NCBI GenBank assembly: GCA_036186865.1
Contig: AP025071.1
Coordinates: 15,590,036 to 15,654,035, forward strand
Direction of reading: 5' to 3'
Length of the DNA stretch: 64,000 bases
Source: Eustoma russellianum
Lineage: Eukaryota > Streptophyta > Magnoliopsida > Gentianales > Gentianaceae
The notes under the pieces were generated by a model, which did not search any database, was not told the origin of the DNA, and saw nothing but the letters and a program-made list of their open reading frames with translations. A program made the position numbers and the translations under genes. Of the stretch, positions 1 through 11,143 are shown piece after piece (the first letter of the stretch is position 1; every line of letters starts with the position of its first letter).

Positions 1-379
1 TATAGTATATAAGGAGTTAGTGGTTAAATTTTCAGAGCATTTGGACTTACACACAAATAGGAATAAATTTTTCAAAACCGTCTACCGTTTCTGGCAGATT
101 CGCGCAATCTGATCATCAACGGCGTTTGAAGGGGTTAAAGGTTGAATTTTAATTTGAAATTTTTAGGGGACCCTCATAACATATGAGGCTAAGTTCTCTC
201 AAAATTGCAGAATTTTTGGAGACCTATAACCTGTTTTTAAAAATGTTTTAAAACTGGTCCTGGAAACAAAATCTGTTTTCAGAAGTTGAGTTGTTTAGTT
301 TTAAACAAATTTTAAAAACCACACTTTCCGCACCACCTATTCAACCTCCCCCTTCTAGTGGTGCCTTGCAGATCCTACA
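1..379 (+). repeat. 5' LTR of element 1, 3' portion only
   Basis: Bases 1-379 match 8341-8719 almost throughout, with about a dozen substitutions and short indels. It ends in CTACA, three bases before the primer-binding site. The rest of the LTR (about 2.7 kb) must lie left of the window. Confidence 0.9.
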
Positions 380-381
380 AG

Positions 382-393
382 TGGTATCAGAGC
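382..393 (+). other. Primer-binding site (initiator Met-tRNA) of element 1
   Basis: TGGTATCAGAGC, complementary to the 3' end of plant initiator methionyl-tRNA, the usual minus-strand primer of plant copia elements. It lies two bases after the LTR end. Confidence 0.92.
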
Positions 394-433
394 GCAGGAA
401 CACTCACTTCAAAGAATCCAACGATTCAGTGAG

Positions 434-2403
434 ATGGCAACCACAAATCTCAAAACCAAGCAAGAAGATATGTCGAGCCAAAGGCCTCCACTTTTTGACG
501 GTGAGTCGTTTATTCAGTGGAAACTTAGGATAAAGCTTTTTCTTATGGCTATAGACATAGATCTTTGGTCGATAATAGAAGATGGTCCTTTTGTCCCATC
601 TAAGTTATCTACCGTAGACGGAGTCACATTAGAAGTTAAATCTAGACAATAATATACGAGTGATGATAAAAAGAAACTTAGTATGAATGCTAGGGCTATG
701 CAATTGCTCCTAAAAGGATTAAGTAAAAGTGAGTCTAGTTATGTCTCAAACTGTTCGAGTGCACAAGATATGTGAAGGATACTAGAAATGAAACAAGAAG
801 GCACGAGTCAAGTAAAAGAGTCAAAAATAAACATGCTTATGTCCACACTTGAGTCGTTTAAATTATTGCCTAATGAGTCTATTGTTGATATGGATCTTTG
901 TTTGACTAACATCTACAACTCTCTTGAGTCTCTTGGTAATGCTTTTACCACGCAGGAAAAGGTACAGAAAGTCCTACGAAGCCTTCCATCCGAATGGGAC
1001 CCTAAAGTGACCGCAATAGAAGAAAGCAAGGAAACTAAGTCAATAAAGATGGAAGAATTAATCAGATCACTTATGAGAATAAACTCACCATACAGAAATC
1101 GGAATCATCTAAACAAGGTAAAGCTATTGCTTTTAAATCAAATGAATACGTCTCTTCTCCTTCCGATCACGTAGATGATAGTGATTCTGAATCGGATAAC
1201 GATGACCTAATTCTATTAGCTAAAGGCTTAAGAAAATTTATGAGAAGGTCATTCAGAAATAAAAATAAGGGTACTACAACTAAGAGAAATAAGAACAAGT
1301 CAAATGATACAGATGTTAAATGTTATGAATGTGGCAAACTCGGACACTTATCATATGACTGCCCCAATAAAGAAAAAACAACTAAATACCCTGACAAGGA
1401 GCGGAACAAAAATAGACTCGTCTCAGAACCCAAGCAAAGGAAACGTGCTCTAAAGGCCTCCACCTGGAGTGATTCATCGGATTCTGAAACTGAGACCGAA
1501 GAGGAGACTGCACAAGTATGCTTTTCATTCAAAGCATCTAATGAGGTATCATCTGATTCTGACTCTGACTCTGAACCTTCTTATGATGATCTTTTTAGTC
1601 AGTATTTAGAATTGCATAAATTCACTAAGACTCTCGCTAAGGAAAAGAAGCGATTAATTGAAGACAATAAACTGTTAGAATCTTCTAACGAGAATCTTGT
1701 CGCTCAATGAAGCGATTCAAAGAAAGAGTCATCATGTGTCATTACTGCATTAAAGACAGAGATTTCATCATTGACCACTCAAAATAATGAAATAAAATCC
1801 GAGTTTCAAGTTTGAAATCAAGGAATACAGACTTAGAGAAAATGATGAAACAGTTTGATACGGGATCCAACATGCTGCATCGCATTATATTATCACAAAA
1901 GCATGACAGTGACAAAACGGGTTTGGGATACGTTGATACTAATGAAGTATCAACCAAACCAACTAAGTTTGTGGTGTCTAAGAAAGTAGACACTCCAAAG
2001 CCCCAAGTGGCATCTAAGATGACGCAAAAGCTGCACCTTCCCTCATCACGCCCACTCCCTCTTCATATCATGTGAAATACAAATTTGTACCATATAGATA
2101 TGAAAAGAAAAGAGTAATGCATACACGAAATTCATATCATCCACGCACTACGCACACACACACACACAAGGACATATCAAAAACGTCCTTCATTCAATGA
2201 GTATAACGGAGTCCTTGGGCAAAGGCCCAAAGTGCATACACCACANNNNNNNNNNCAAAGGCCCAAAGTGCATACACCACATGTCTACTATATCGCACCT
2301 TCATCTACATTCTTGCCATTTGATAGACCGAGAAGGATCACCCAAGTGTGGGTACTGAAAGGTACTCTTACCAAAAGGTGATTAACTAACTCGAAAGGAC
2401 CCA
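434..2403 (+). pseudogene. gag of element 1, broken
   Basis: Start ATG at 434 encodes a gag N-terminus (MATTNLKTK..., then an RPPLFDGESFIQWK motif) that aligns with element 2. Stops at 650, 772 and 1708 and frame changes near 1090 and 1800 break it. A CCHC zinc knuckle (CYECGKLGHLSYDC) lies at about 1321-1362, followed by basic and acidic, Ser/Asp-rich stretches and a coiled-coil-like segment (1600-1860). The end has a TQVWV motif near 2340, as in Sirevirus gag-pro junctions. A 10-N gap at 2246 interrupts it. The protein would package element RNA; this copy cannot make it intact. Confidence 0.85.
2246..2255. other. Assembly gap (10 N) flanked by a 26 bp direct repeat
   Basis: Ten Ns. The 26 bases before the gap (2220-2245) are repeated exactly right after it (2256-2281), which suggests an unmerged contig overlap rather than missing sequence. 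Confidence 0.9.
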
Positions 2404-2436
2404 AAGTTAAAAGGGTACCTAAATCATCTTTGCACA

Positions 2437-3519
2437 TTGCAGGGAGCCCACACATCGAAAGATACAACTATTAAGTGGTTCCTTGACAGTGGATGCTTGA
2501 GACACATGACGGGTGACCCGAGCTTGTTCACCAAATTAAAAAAGGTCACAAAAGGCGGATCAGTGACCTTTGGAGACAACAACGAAGGCAAGATCATCAG
2601 AAAAGGTACGATTGGAAATCCAAGTACTCTCCAAATCTCCAACGTCTTTTTGGTAAGCAACTTATCCTACAATCTTCTTAGCATTTCTCAATTTGTTGAC
2701 AATGGTTTTAATGTGTGTTTTACTCACCCTTATTGCAATATAATAAATAAAAATAGAGAAACCGTTTTAAAAGGAAAACGAGAAGGTAATATTTTTACAC
2801 TTTCTATGGATGATGTGGTAGACACTAAAGTTAAGTGCTTTATGTCAAATGAACCCAATGTGAATCTATGACATAGACATTTAGGACACATTGGTATCTC
2901 CACGCTAGAAAAACTTCAACGAAAGAACCTAGTACAAGGATTGCCTAAGTTTGATTTAGACAACTTTCAGTTGTGTGAATCTTGCATAAAAGGCAAACAA
3001 ACACGTGAGTCACTTAAGCCTAAAAATGAAATAAGCACGACTAGAGTCTTAGAACTATTACATATTGATTTGTTTGGTCCTAGTCGCACTACAAGCCTGG
3101 GTGGGCGCCACTATGCATGCGTGATTGTTGATGATTTTTCTCGTTACACTTGGACTTTATTTCTTGCACATAAGGATGATAGTGCCATTGAGATTGCAAA
3201 ATTAATCAAACAGCTTGAAAATCAATACGGTGTAAATGTGAAAAAGATAAGAAGCGATAGAGGCGGTGAGTTTAAAAACAAAGAAATGATTTCATTTTGC
3301 GAAGAAAAAGGAATTAAGCATGAGTTTTCGCCACCTAGAACTCCACAATTAAATGGAGTAGTAGAAAGTAAGAATCGTACATTACAAGAAATCGCTAGGA
3401 CTATGTTATGCGAAAATAAATTGCCTAGATTTCTGTAGGCGGAAGCCGTAAATTGTGCATGCTATATTGTAAATCGCCTATCTATAAGAAAGAAAATAAA
3501 CAAGACGCCTTATGAGATT
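2437..3519 (+). pseudogene. Protease and integrase domains of element 1 pol, two stops
   Basis: The frame opened at 2437 carries the aspartic protease signature DSGC (residues 17-20) followed by RHMTGD, standard for copia protease. It reaches a stop at 2869-2871, exactly where the integrase zinc domain (HRHLGH, then CESC near 2971) begins. The integrase core follows: HIDLFGP, SDRGGEF and the PQLNGVVE block give the DDE triad. A second stop at 3436-3438 cuts the C-terminus. Each of these stops sits where copia families carry Trp, consistent with TGG changed by one base. Reading frame is otherwise kept across both stops, so decay is recent. Confidence 0.88.
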
Positions 3520-5478
3520 TTGAATGATCGCATGCCTAAGATTGACTATTTTCGTGTGTTTGGATGCAAATGTTTTGTTTTAAATACAAAAGATAATTTA
3601 GACAAATTTGAATCCAAATCAATTGAGTGCATTTTTGTTGGATATTCTATAAATTCAAAGGCATATAGATGTTATGATCCTCTCACTAGACAAATCATGG
3701 AATCTATTCATGTGAAATTCAATGAATTTGGTGAGATTGATAAAGATAAAGAATATGATGATGACTTTGAATTGAAACCCGTGTTGAATGAAGATGATGG
3801 TACATTTCATATGCATGATATAAATGACACACTAGAAATGCATGATCACATAGAAATGCGTGATCACATAGAAAATCTCATCATAGGCGACCTCACTCAC
3901 GGTATGCGACCACGTAGAAGAATTACTTCGGACGAAATAAATGAATTTCATGCTATGATTTCTGAAATTGAGCCCAAAAATGTGCATGATGCTTTGAGTG
4001 ATTCTTCTTGGATTGATGCCATGCATGATGAACTTAATCAATTTGTTAGAAACGATGTATGGGATTTAGTGCCACGACCACAAGATAAGACGATAATAGG
4101 CACAAAGTGGGCGTTTAGGAATAAAATGAATGAAGAAGGAAAGGTCGTTAGGAATAAAGCGAGACTTGTAGCACAAGGCTATAATCAAGAAGAAGGAATT
4201 GACTACGATGAAACATTTGCAACCGTAGCACGTTTAGAAGCTATACGACTATTACTTGTTATTGCTTGCATGAAAGATTTCAGATTATATCAAATGGACG
4301 TAAAAAGTGCATTCCTAAACGGATTTATACAAGAAGAAGTATACGTGAAGCAACCACCCGGTTTTGAAGATTTGAAACATCCCGATCACGTGTACAAACT
4401 AAAGAAGGCACTATACAGCCTAAAGCAAGCACCGAGAGCATGGTATGATCGTTTTGCTACTTTCCTTCTAGAAAATGATTTCAAACGAGGTACTATAGAT
4501 AGTACACTATTTTTGAAACAACATAAATCGGATTTACTTATTATCCAAATCTACGTTGATGACATTATTTTCGGTTCTACCTCACATAGACTTGTTGAAG
4601 ATTTTGAAAATTGCATGAAATCTGAATTTGAAATGTCTATGGTTGGTGAACTTAGTTACTTTCTTGGCTTGCAGATTAAGCAAACGAGTAAAGGGATTCA
4701 CATAAGTCAAGCAAAATATGTCAATGATATGATTAAAAAGTTTAACTTTGAAAATTTGAAAACATCCCCCACCCCTATGAGTGTCACTACTAAATTGGAC
4801 AAAGACGAACATGGTAAAGACGTTGATAATGGCTTATATCGATCGATGATAGGTTCTTTGCTATATTTAACTGCTAGTAGGCCTGATATCATGTTTAGTG
4901 TATGCATGTGCACACGATTTCAGAGTCAACCTAAGGTGTCTCACTATAATGCGGTAAAAAGAATATTTCGTTATATTAAGCACACGCCCACCTTAGGAAT
5001 TTGGTACGATAAGGATTCCACATTTAACTTACATGCTTATACTGATGCAGATTATGGTGGCTGCAAAATAGATAGAAAGAGCACGAGCGGGACTTGCCAA
5101 TTTATAGGAAACTCACTCATTTCATGGTTTTCCAAAAAGCAAGCAAGCGTTGCTTTGTCCACTACTGAGGCTGAGTACATGGCACTTAGCCTTTGTTGCA
5201 CACAGTTGTTGTGGATAAAACAACAACTTTCGGGCTTTAGAATAACCGTAAATAGAATTCCTATATATTGTGATAGTATGAGTGCCATTAATTTGTCTAA
5301 GAACCCCGTGTTACACTCTAAGGCTAAGCATATAGAAGTACGTTATCACTTTCTTCGTGATCACATAAACACTGGTGATATCGTCATAGATCACGTACGC
5401 ACAGAAGCACAAGTAGCGGATATTTTTACAAAAGCCTTAAATCAAGCCACGAATCTTTTGATTTACTTTCCAAAATAA
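3520..5478 (+). CDS. Reverse transcriptase-RNase H of element 1, open 652-codon frame
   Basis: Longest open frame in the window. The Met at 3520 is internal to the integrase C-terminal region and is not a natural start; the frame is part of the pol polyprotein. Residues about 1-50 are integrase tail (RVFGCKCFV). RT begins near residue 178 (NDVWDLVPR), with QMDVKSAFLNG (catalytic Asp near 260) and YVDD at 345-348 (bases 4552-4563). RNase H follows with Asp in YTDADYGG (about 509), Glu in TEAEY (550-552) and Asp in YCDS (585). It ends in QVADIFTKAL and a TAA. All RT and RNase H catalytic residues are present, so this half would be functional if translated; upstream stops make autonomous activity unlikely. 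Confidence 0.9.
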   Translation: MNDRMPKIDYFRVFGCKCFVLNTKDNLDKFESKSIECIFVGYSINSKAYRCYDPLTRQIMESIHVKFNEFGEIDKDKEYDDDFELKPVLNEDDGTFHMHDINDTLEMHDHIEMRDHIENLIIGDLTHGMRPRRRITSDEINEFHAMISEIEPKNVHDALSDSSWIDAMHDELNQFVRNDVWDLVPRPQDKTIIGTKWAFRNKMNEEGKVVRNKARLVAQGYNQEEGIDYDETFATVARLEAIRLLLVIACMKDFRLYQMDVKSAFLNGFIQEEVYVKQPPGFEDLKHPDHVYKLKKALYSLKQAPRAWYDRFATFLLENDFKRGTIDSTLFLKQHKSDLLIIQIYVDDIIFGSTSHRLVEDFENCMKSEFEMSMVGELSYFLGLQIKQTSKGIHISQAKYVNDMIKKFNFENLKTSPTPMSVTTKLDKDEHGKDVDNGLYRSMIGSLLYLTASRPDIMFSVCMCTRFQSQPKVSHYNAVKRIFRYIKHTPTLGIWYDKDSTFNLHAYTDADYGGCKIDRKSTSGTCQFIGNSLISWFSKKQASVALSTTEAEYMALSLCCTQLLWIKQQLSGFRITVNRIPIYCDSMSAINLSKNPVLHSKAKHIEVRYHFLRDHINTGDIVIDHVRTEAQVADIFTKALNQATNLLIYFPK

Positions 5479-5662
5479 AGGGGGAGAGAAAGCATGATTT
5501 AAGGGGGAGAGAGACACTAATTGATACTGATTGCACAAATCAAGGGGGAGCCGGATTTGAAATTTGAAATTCAAATTTCAAATTTATGCATGTTTGAAGG
5601 GGGAGCGATAGCATTTAAATCATGTGCATAAGTTATTTTGAAAATCATCAAAAGTGGGAGAT
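5477..5662 (+). other. Repeated polypurine tracts before the 3' LTR
   Basis: Four AAGGGGGAG-like tracts (about 5481, 5503, 5541 and 5598) plus AAAGTGGGAGAT directly before the LTR start at 5663. The last is the plus-strand primer site. Multiple upstream tracts are a known Sirevirus trait. Confidence 0.8.
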
Positions 5663-6084
5663 TGTAGAGAAAAGGGGGTTTGAGTGATTTCAAAATATAT
5701 GATTTAAATGAATAACATACACAAACGTGCGTGATATATACATGTATGCATGATATGCTGCTTACTACTTGCCTTATTTAGCTTGTATATAATGTTGCCT
5801 TACTAACGAGTCATGAAGCGCTAAAGCTTACATCATATGGCAAACATTTGTTGTGTTTATACTATTTTCAGGTGCCACCATTAATGAACTAAACTAGTTC
5901 ATTAAGTGAAGTACTTAGTTTATTAAACTAAGTAGTTCATTAAAAGAAGCTACATTTGGAAAAGGCACAAAGGCAACAAGGATAAGGAAGGAAAGTTTTC
6001 TCCTCCTCCCCTCATTAATATATACACGCCATATACATATATAATACATATATTTTCAGATTTTTTGAAAAAGGCACATGCACA

Positions 6085-6312
6085 TGTATTCCAACGTGCT
6101 ACCGACACGTTATATATTTTACGTACGTACGTTAACGTCACACCACTATAATTAACTCATATTTATGAGTATATTCAGGTCTTGTATCATATGGTATAAG
6201 ACATGGTGATGACAAATTAAAAACGACACGTTAAAAGGTTCTAAACCGAAAATTGTCGTATCGGGCGAATACCGAAACTTTGCCAACGTGTCACGTACTT
6301 GCCATAAATAGA
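6085..6312 (+). promoter_or_regulatory. Candidate LTR core promoter: ACGT-rich block and TATA-like box
   Basis: The block holds many ACGT cores (a run at 6121-6133; GTGTCACGTACTTGCC near 6289) followed by CATAAATAGATGGCC near 6303. The same order is kept in element 2's LTRs, with CATATATAGATGGCC near 12888 and CATATAAAGATGGCC near 16783, and in reverse near 10410. Conservation while surrounding sequence drifts, plus the TATA-like core, suggests a promoter. ACGT cores are bZIP-type sites in plants. No transcript evidence. Confidence 0.45.
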
Positions 6313-6946
6313 TGGCCAGCCCCTACACCTCAAAAATCATCATAAATTTCGTGCATATGGCAATGTTTTCAGCCAAAAATACTTTCCATGTTGGCACACA
6401 CAAATCACCCCACATTAAGGCCAAAATGTGAAGATTCCAATTTTAATTTTGACACATGTTAATGGCGCCACTTTAGACCAGCCAAGTGCTGAGATTTAAT
6501 GTATATATTATATATATATTATGTGTAACATAATATATATAACATGTGCAAAAGTTGGAATTTAATTAGAGAAAAATCGGATCATCGATAAATATCGAAA
6601 ATTCGGTTTTCTACGCACACAACACATGGAACGTTTTTGGTACATCATGTGACACGTATCTAGACACTTTTTACATATGTTATACATCTTAAAGTGTTCT
6701 AGAAAATTAAATTAAGGGCTGATTGGAATATAACATGTGTGTATTATTAAATGTGCATTATTTTACAAAGTTAGCAAAAATAATTTTCAGCACATGTATA
6801 TACACTATACACGCATATCACAGCTGAGATGGAGCTTATTTGGAGCCTTGTTGACATATTGATTGGTCAAGAATCAACCATGCAATGTTGGTGAATTAAA
6901 GAGAGAAGCTACAAATGGTAAGATTTCAAACTTTGTCTCACTTATA

Positions 6947-7335
6947 ACACATGCTGAAAATTTCAGCGTGTAAGTATGGTGGCCGAATTTGAGCATTAAA
7001 AGGCTATATTTTATCATCTTGAATTATGTGATTGATCGGGAGAAGAAATGAAAGTAATTTGAATATTTTTTTAAATTCATAAATTGTGATATTTTATATA
7101 TCACACATGCTGAAACATATATATCACACATGCTGAAAATGTTTCAGCATGTGTGTAATGTGTCATGGCCGAATATGTGAGCATAAAAGTGTCCAAATTC
7201 ATTTACAATGTGATAAGGACATTTGCCATTAATTGGTGATTCATTTTAATTAGAAAAATCAAAGAAAATGGAATTATTTTGAATTGTACAACCATGTAAC
7301 ACATGCTGAAAATTCAGCATGGTGAAACCTCTTAA
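6947..7335 (+). repeat. Iterated palindromes CACATGCTGAAA...TTTCAGCATGTG in the LTR
   Basis: Three imperfect units, each with a TGCTGAAA-TTTCAGCA hairpin followed within 10-40 bases by a GGCCGAATT-like motif (near 6955, 7130 and 7305), plus an extra half-palindrome near 7103. The inverted LTR has three (about 9418, 9590, 9750), and element 2 LTRs have one each (about 13515, 17420). Confidence 0.75.
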
Positions 7336-8719
7336 TGGCCGATTTTTTGCTTAGTAAGGGAGAAATTTTGTCTTGCAACATTTATGTGACAATCTTGTGT
7401 ATTATAGAATTAATTTTATGATTGATTTTGGCACAGGTTTGAGTGATATATTCAGATTTTTCCAAGTCATCACTGATGACAGCATTCAACCTATCATGAA
7501 GTGTCAAGTAAGCAAAGCTTAAATGATCATCCAATGAGAAGGTGACAAGTAAGCAAGACCATGTCACAATGATGTCTTACATTCTCCCAAGGACTTAGAA
7601 GATAATTTTCAAGAGGGGGAGGACATAAGGGGGGACGGCTACACAAGCTTAAAAGGAAAGAAGATGAGCAAAAACAATACAAGCACAAGCATTGCAAAAT
7701 CAAAGTGATCAAACGCCTAGCTCTTCCTCTTCTACATTCTCTTTCTTTCTTTCTTCTTGAAAGCCTATTGTATTCATATTTTTCAATCTTTAATAGGCTT
7801 GATATAGACCACCACATATTCCATATCTTTGTAAAAGATTGATCAAGGTGTGATCAATCTTCATTCTTGCGAGGTGGTGGTGTTCGTGCGAATTGTATTC
7901 ATCGTACAAGGTTTGCAAAGGGTTGGAGTTAGTGTGTAACTCTATCAACCCTGTGGTAAGGTGTATTGCGTGTGTGTGATTAGTGTGAACCAAGGAAGGT
8001 GTTCCTTGAAGACTGGAGTAGGTTGTTTATAACCGAACCAGTATAAAATTCTTGGTGCCATTTACTTTCAGCATTGACTTTCTGTTACTACACAGTTTAC
8101 TCTTTTTGTTGGCGTTCGTAAAAATAGTAAACGACTTTCAAAAATCACAAAAATTTTCAGAAACATAGCCACACGTTCTAGGGTAAATTTGGCACAAGTT
8201 TCAACCCTTTTGGATAAGTATAAGTCGATCAAAAGTTCTGAGACTAGTGCAGTCTGATTTTCAGACTTGCAAAGGTTGAGATTTTGATTGTAATTGACCT
8301 ACTTCCCGAAATAATTTTGCAAAACTGTTTCAACCCACTTAAATATAGTATATAAGGATTTAGTGGTTAAATTTTCAGAGCATTTGGACTTAACACAAAT
8401 AGGAATTAATTTTTCAAAACCGTCTACCGTTTCTGGCAGATTCGCGCAATCTGATCATCAACGGCTTTTGAAGGGGTTAAAGGTTGAATTTTAATTTGAA
8501 ATTTTTAGGGGACCCTCATAACATCTGAGGCTAAGTTCTCTCAAAATTTCAGAATTTTTGGAGACCTATAACCTGTTTTTAAAAACGTTTTAAAACTGGT
8601 CCTAGAAACAGAATCTGTTTTCAGAAGTTGAATTGTTTAGTTTTAAACAAATTTTAAAAACCACACTTTCCGCACCACCTATTCACCCCCCCTTCTAGTG
8701 GTGCCTTGCAGATCCTACA

Positions 8720-11052
8720 CTCCAGTCTTCGAGGACACCTTCCTCGGTTCACACTAATCACACAACACAAAAACACCTTACCGCAGGGTTGATGGAGTTA
8801 CACACCAACTCCAACCCTTTACAAACCTTGTATGATGAATACAATGCACACGAACACCACCACCTTGCAATTCTAAGATTGATCACACCTTGATCAATCT
8901 TTTACAATGATAGAAGAATATGTGGTGGTCTAAGAGAAGCCTATTCAAGTATATGAATGTAAGTACAATAGGCTTTTAGGAAGAAGAAAGAAAGAGAGAG
9001 TAGAAGAAGAGTGCTAGACGTTTTTATGCTTCAAGATTGCAATGCTTGTTCTTCTTGTTGTTTTGCTCTTCTTTCTTTCCTTTTAACCTTGTGTTGGCCG
9101 CCCCCTCTTGGTACCTTCTCCTCTTGAAAATTATCTTCTAAGTCCTTGGGAGAATATGTGGCATCATTGTGACATGTTCTTGCTTACTTGGCACCTCCTC
9201 ATTGGATGATCATTAAACTCTAGCTTACTTGGCACTCATTGATTGGTTGAATGTTGTCATCACTTGATAACTAGGAAAATCTGAGGATTCCACTTAAAAC
9301 ATGTGCCAAAATCACCATAAAACAATTACCATAACTTCCAAGATCATCACATAAATTAAGCAAGACAATATTTCTCCAAAAAGAGGTAAGAAATCGGCCA
9401 TAAAGATGAATTTACATGCTGAAATTTCAGCATGTGAATCATTAGCCTTCTTTTCAAAAATGTTGCCATATTTTCTTTGATTTATTTCTTGAAAATGAAT
9501 CACCATTTAGTATGCATTATTCTCATCTTTTATGGAATAAAAATTAGACACTAACAAGGCCTCAAAATCGGCCTAGATGCATTACACACATGCTGAAATT
9601 TTCAGCATGTGTGGTGTTCAAGAATATCACTTTCTTTAATCCATAAAATATTTAAAACACTTCCAAATTGTCTTCTAGTTAATCCATCTTAATCAAGACA
9701 CAAAATATGACTCACATTGATGTCAAAATCGGCCAGCACTTTAGTGCACATGCTGAATTTTCAGCATGTGTCACAATTGTGACAAAATTTGAAATATTAT
9801 CTTTTGTAGTTCCTTTCTTTAAGTCACCAACATTGCATGCTTTATTCTTGACCAATCAATATGCCAAAAAGGCTCCACATAGGCTCCATCTCAGCTGATA
9901 TAGGCGTGTCATGAAGATAAGACATGTGCTGAATTTTATTTTTGCAAACTTTGTAAAATAGTGTACATTTAATAATACACACATGGTATATTCCAATCAA
10001 CCCTTAATTGAATTTTCTAGAACACTTTGAGATGTATGAAATATGTAAAAAGTGTCTAGATACATGTTATATGATGTGCCAAAAACGTTATATGTGTCGT
10101 GTACGTAGAAAACCGAATTTTCGATGTTTATCGATTATCCGATTTTTCTCTAATTAAATTCCAACTTTTTGCACATGTTATATATATTATGTTACACATA
10201 ATATATATAAATTAAACTTTAATATTCAGCACTTGGCTGGTCTTAAAGTGGTGCCTTACACATGTGACAAAACTGAAATTGGAATCTCCACAATTTGGCC
10301 TTAATGTGGGGTGATTTGTGTGTGTCAACATGGAATGATTTTATGGCTGTAAATATCATCATACCCACGAAATGTATTGATATTTTTGAGGTGTAGGGGC
10401 TGGACATCTATTTATGGCAAGTACGTGACACGTTGGTGAAGTTTCGGTATTCGTCCGATGCGACAATTTTCGGGTTAGAACCTTTTAACGTGTTGTATTT
10501 AATTTTCCATCACCATGACTTATATCATATGATATAAGACCTAAATATACTCATAAATATGAGTTAAGTATGGTGGTGTAACATTAACGTACGTACATAT
10601 AATATGTAACGTGTCGATAGTACGTTGGAATACATGTGTATGTGCCTTTTTCAAAAAATCTGAAAATATATATATATTTATGTATATATATGCGTGCATT
10701 AAGTGTGGGAGGAGAGTGAAAGACTTTTTTTTCTTCACCTTGTTGCCTTTGTGCCTTGTCCAAATATTGATTCCTTTAATGAACTACTTAGTTTAATTAA
10801 CTAAGTACTTCCTTTAATGAACTAGTTTAGTTTATTAATGGTGGCACCTGAAAATAGTTCAAACACAACAAATGTTTGCCATTTGATGTAAGCTTTAAAG
10901 TTTCATGGCTAGTTAGTACGGCAACATTATATATGAACTATATAAGGCAACTTTCGAAAACATGTCATGTCGTAAATCAAGTCATGTATTTCTTTAGTTC
11001 ACGTTATTTAAATCATGCATTTTGAAATCACTCAAACCCCTTTTTCTCTACA
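8720..11052 (-). repeat. Truncated Sirevirus LTR in inverse orientation (element 0)
   Basis: Reverse complement of the first about 2.36 kb of element 1's LTR: 11052 corresponds to the LTR start (5663), and 8720 to about 8025. The last about 695 bp of the LTR is missing because element 1's end lies there. The sequence beyond its start (from 11053) is not a polypurine tract, so this is the 5' LTR of a minus-strand element rather than its 3' LTR. Divergence from element 1 is clearly greater than that between element 1's own LTRs. Inference: element 1 inserted into it, and the rest of element 0 lies left of the window. Confidence 0.82.
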
Positions 11053-11143
11053 CTATTGACTGCCGGCATAAGCGAGTAAGCGTCGAGGCTGCCTATGCTT
11101 ATGGGCATTAAGAAAAGGTGGAGAAGGCTTTCTGGTCTACGAC

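Larger units (their letters stand above)
1..8719 (+). mobile_element. Sirevirus-type Ty1/copia retrotransposon, element 1 (5' end outside window)
   Basis: Ty1/copia layout in the plus direction: partial 5' LTR (1-379), iMet primer-binding site (382-393), gag, protease, integrase, RT and RNase H, repeated polypurine tracts, and a 3.06 kb 3' LTR (5663-8719). Copia order (integrase before RT) is seen directly. Sirevirus assignment rests on the long gag C-terminus, several AAGGGGGAG tracts before the 3' LTR and iterated palindromes in the LTR, features known for that genus. The 379 comparable LTR bases differ at roughly a dozen sites, so it is a fairly young but non-functional copy. The right edge abuts an inverted LTR of the same family, so this element is probably nested in an older relative. 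Confidence 0.9.
5663..8719 (+). repeat. 3' LTR of element 1 (3057 bp)
   Basis: Begins TGTAGAGAAA right after the polypurine tract and ends CCTACA, matching the 5' LTR end at 379. It contains a conserved promoter-like block near 6300, AT-rich palindromes (6495-6550), iterated TGCTGAAA/TTTCAGCA hairpins (6947-7330), and a region near 8010-8025 that in related copies has received insertions. No protein-coding frame of note. Confidence 0.9.
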
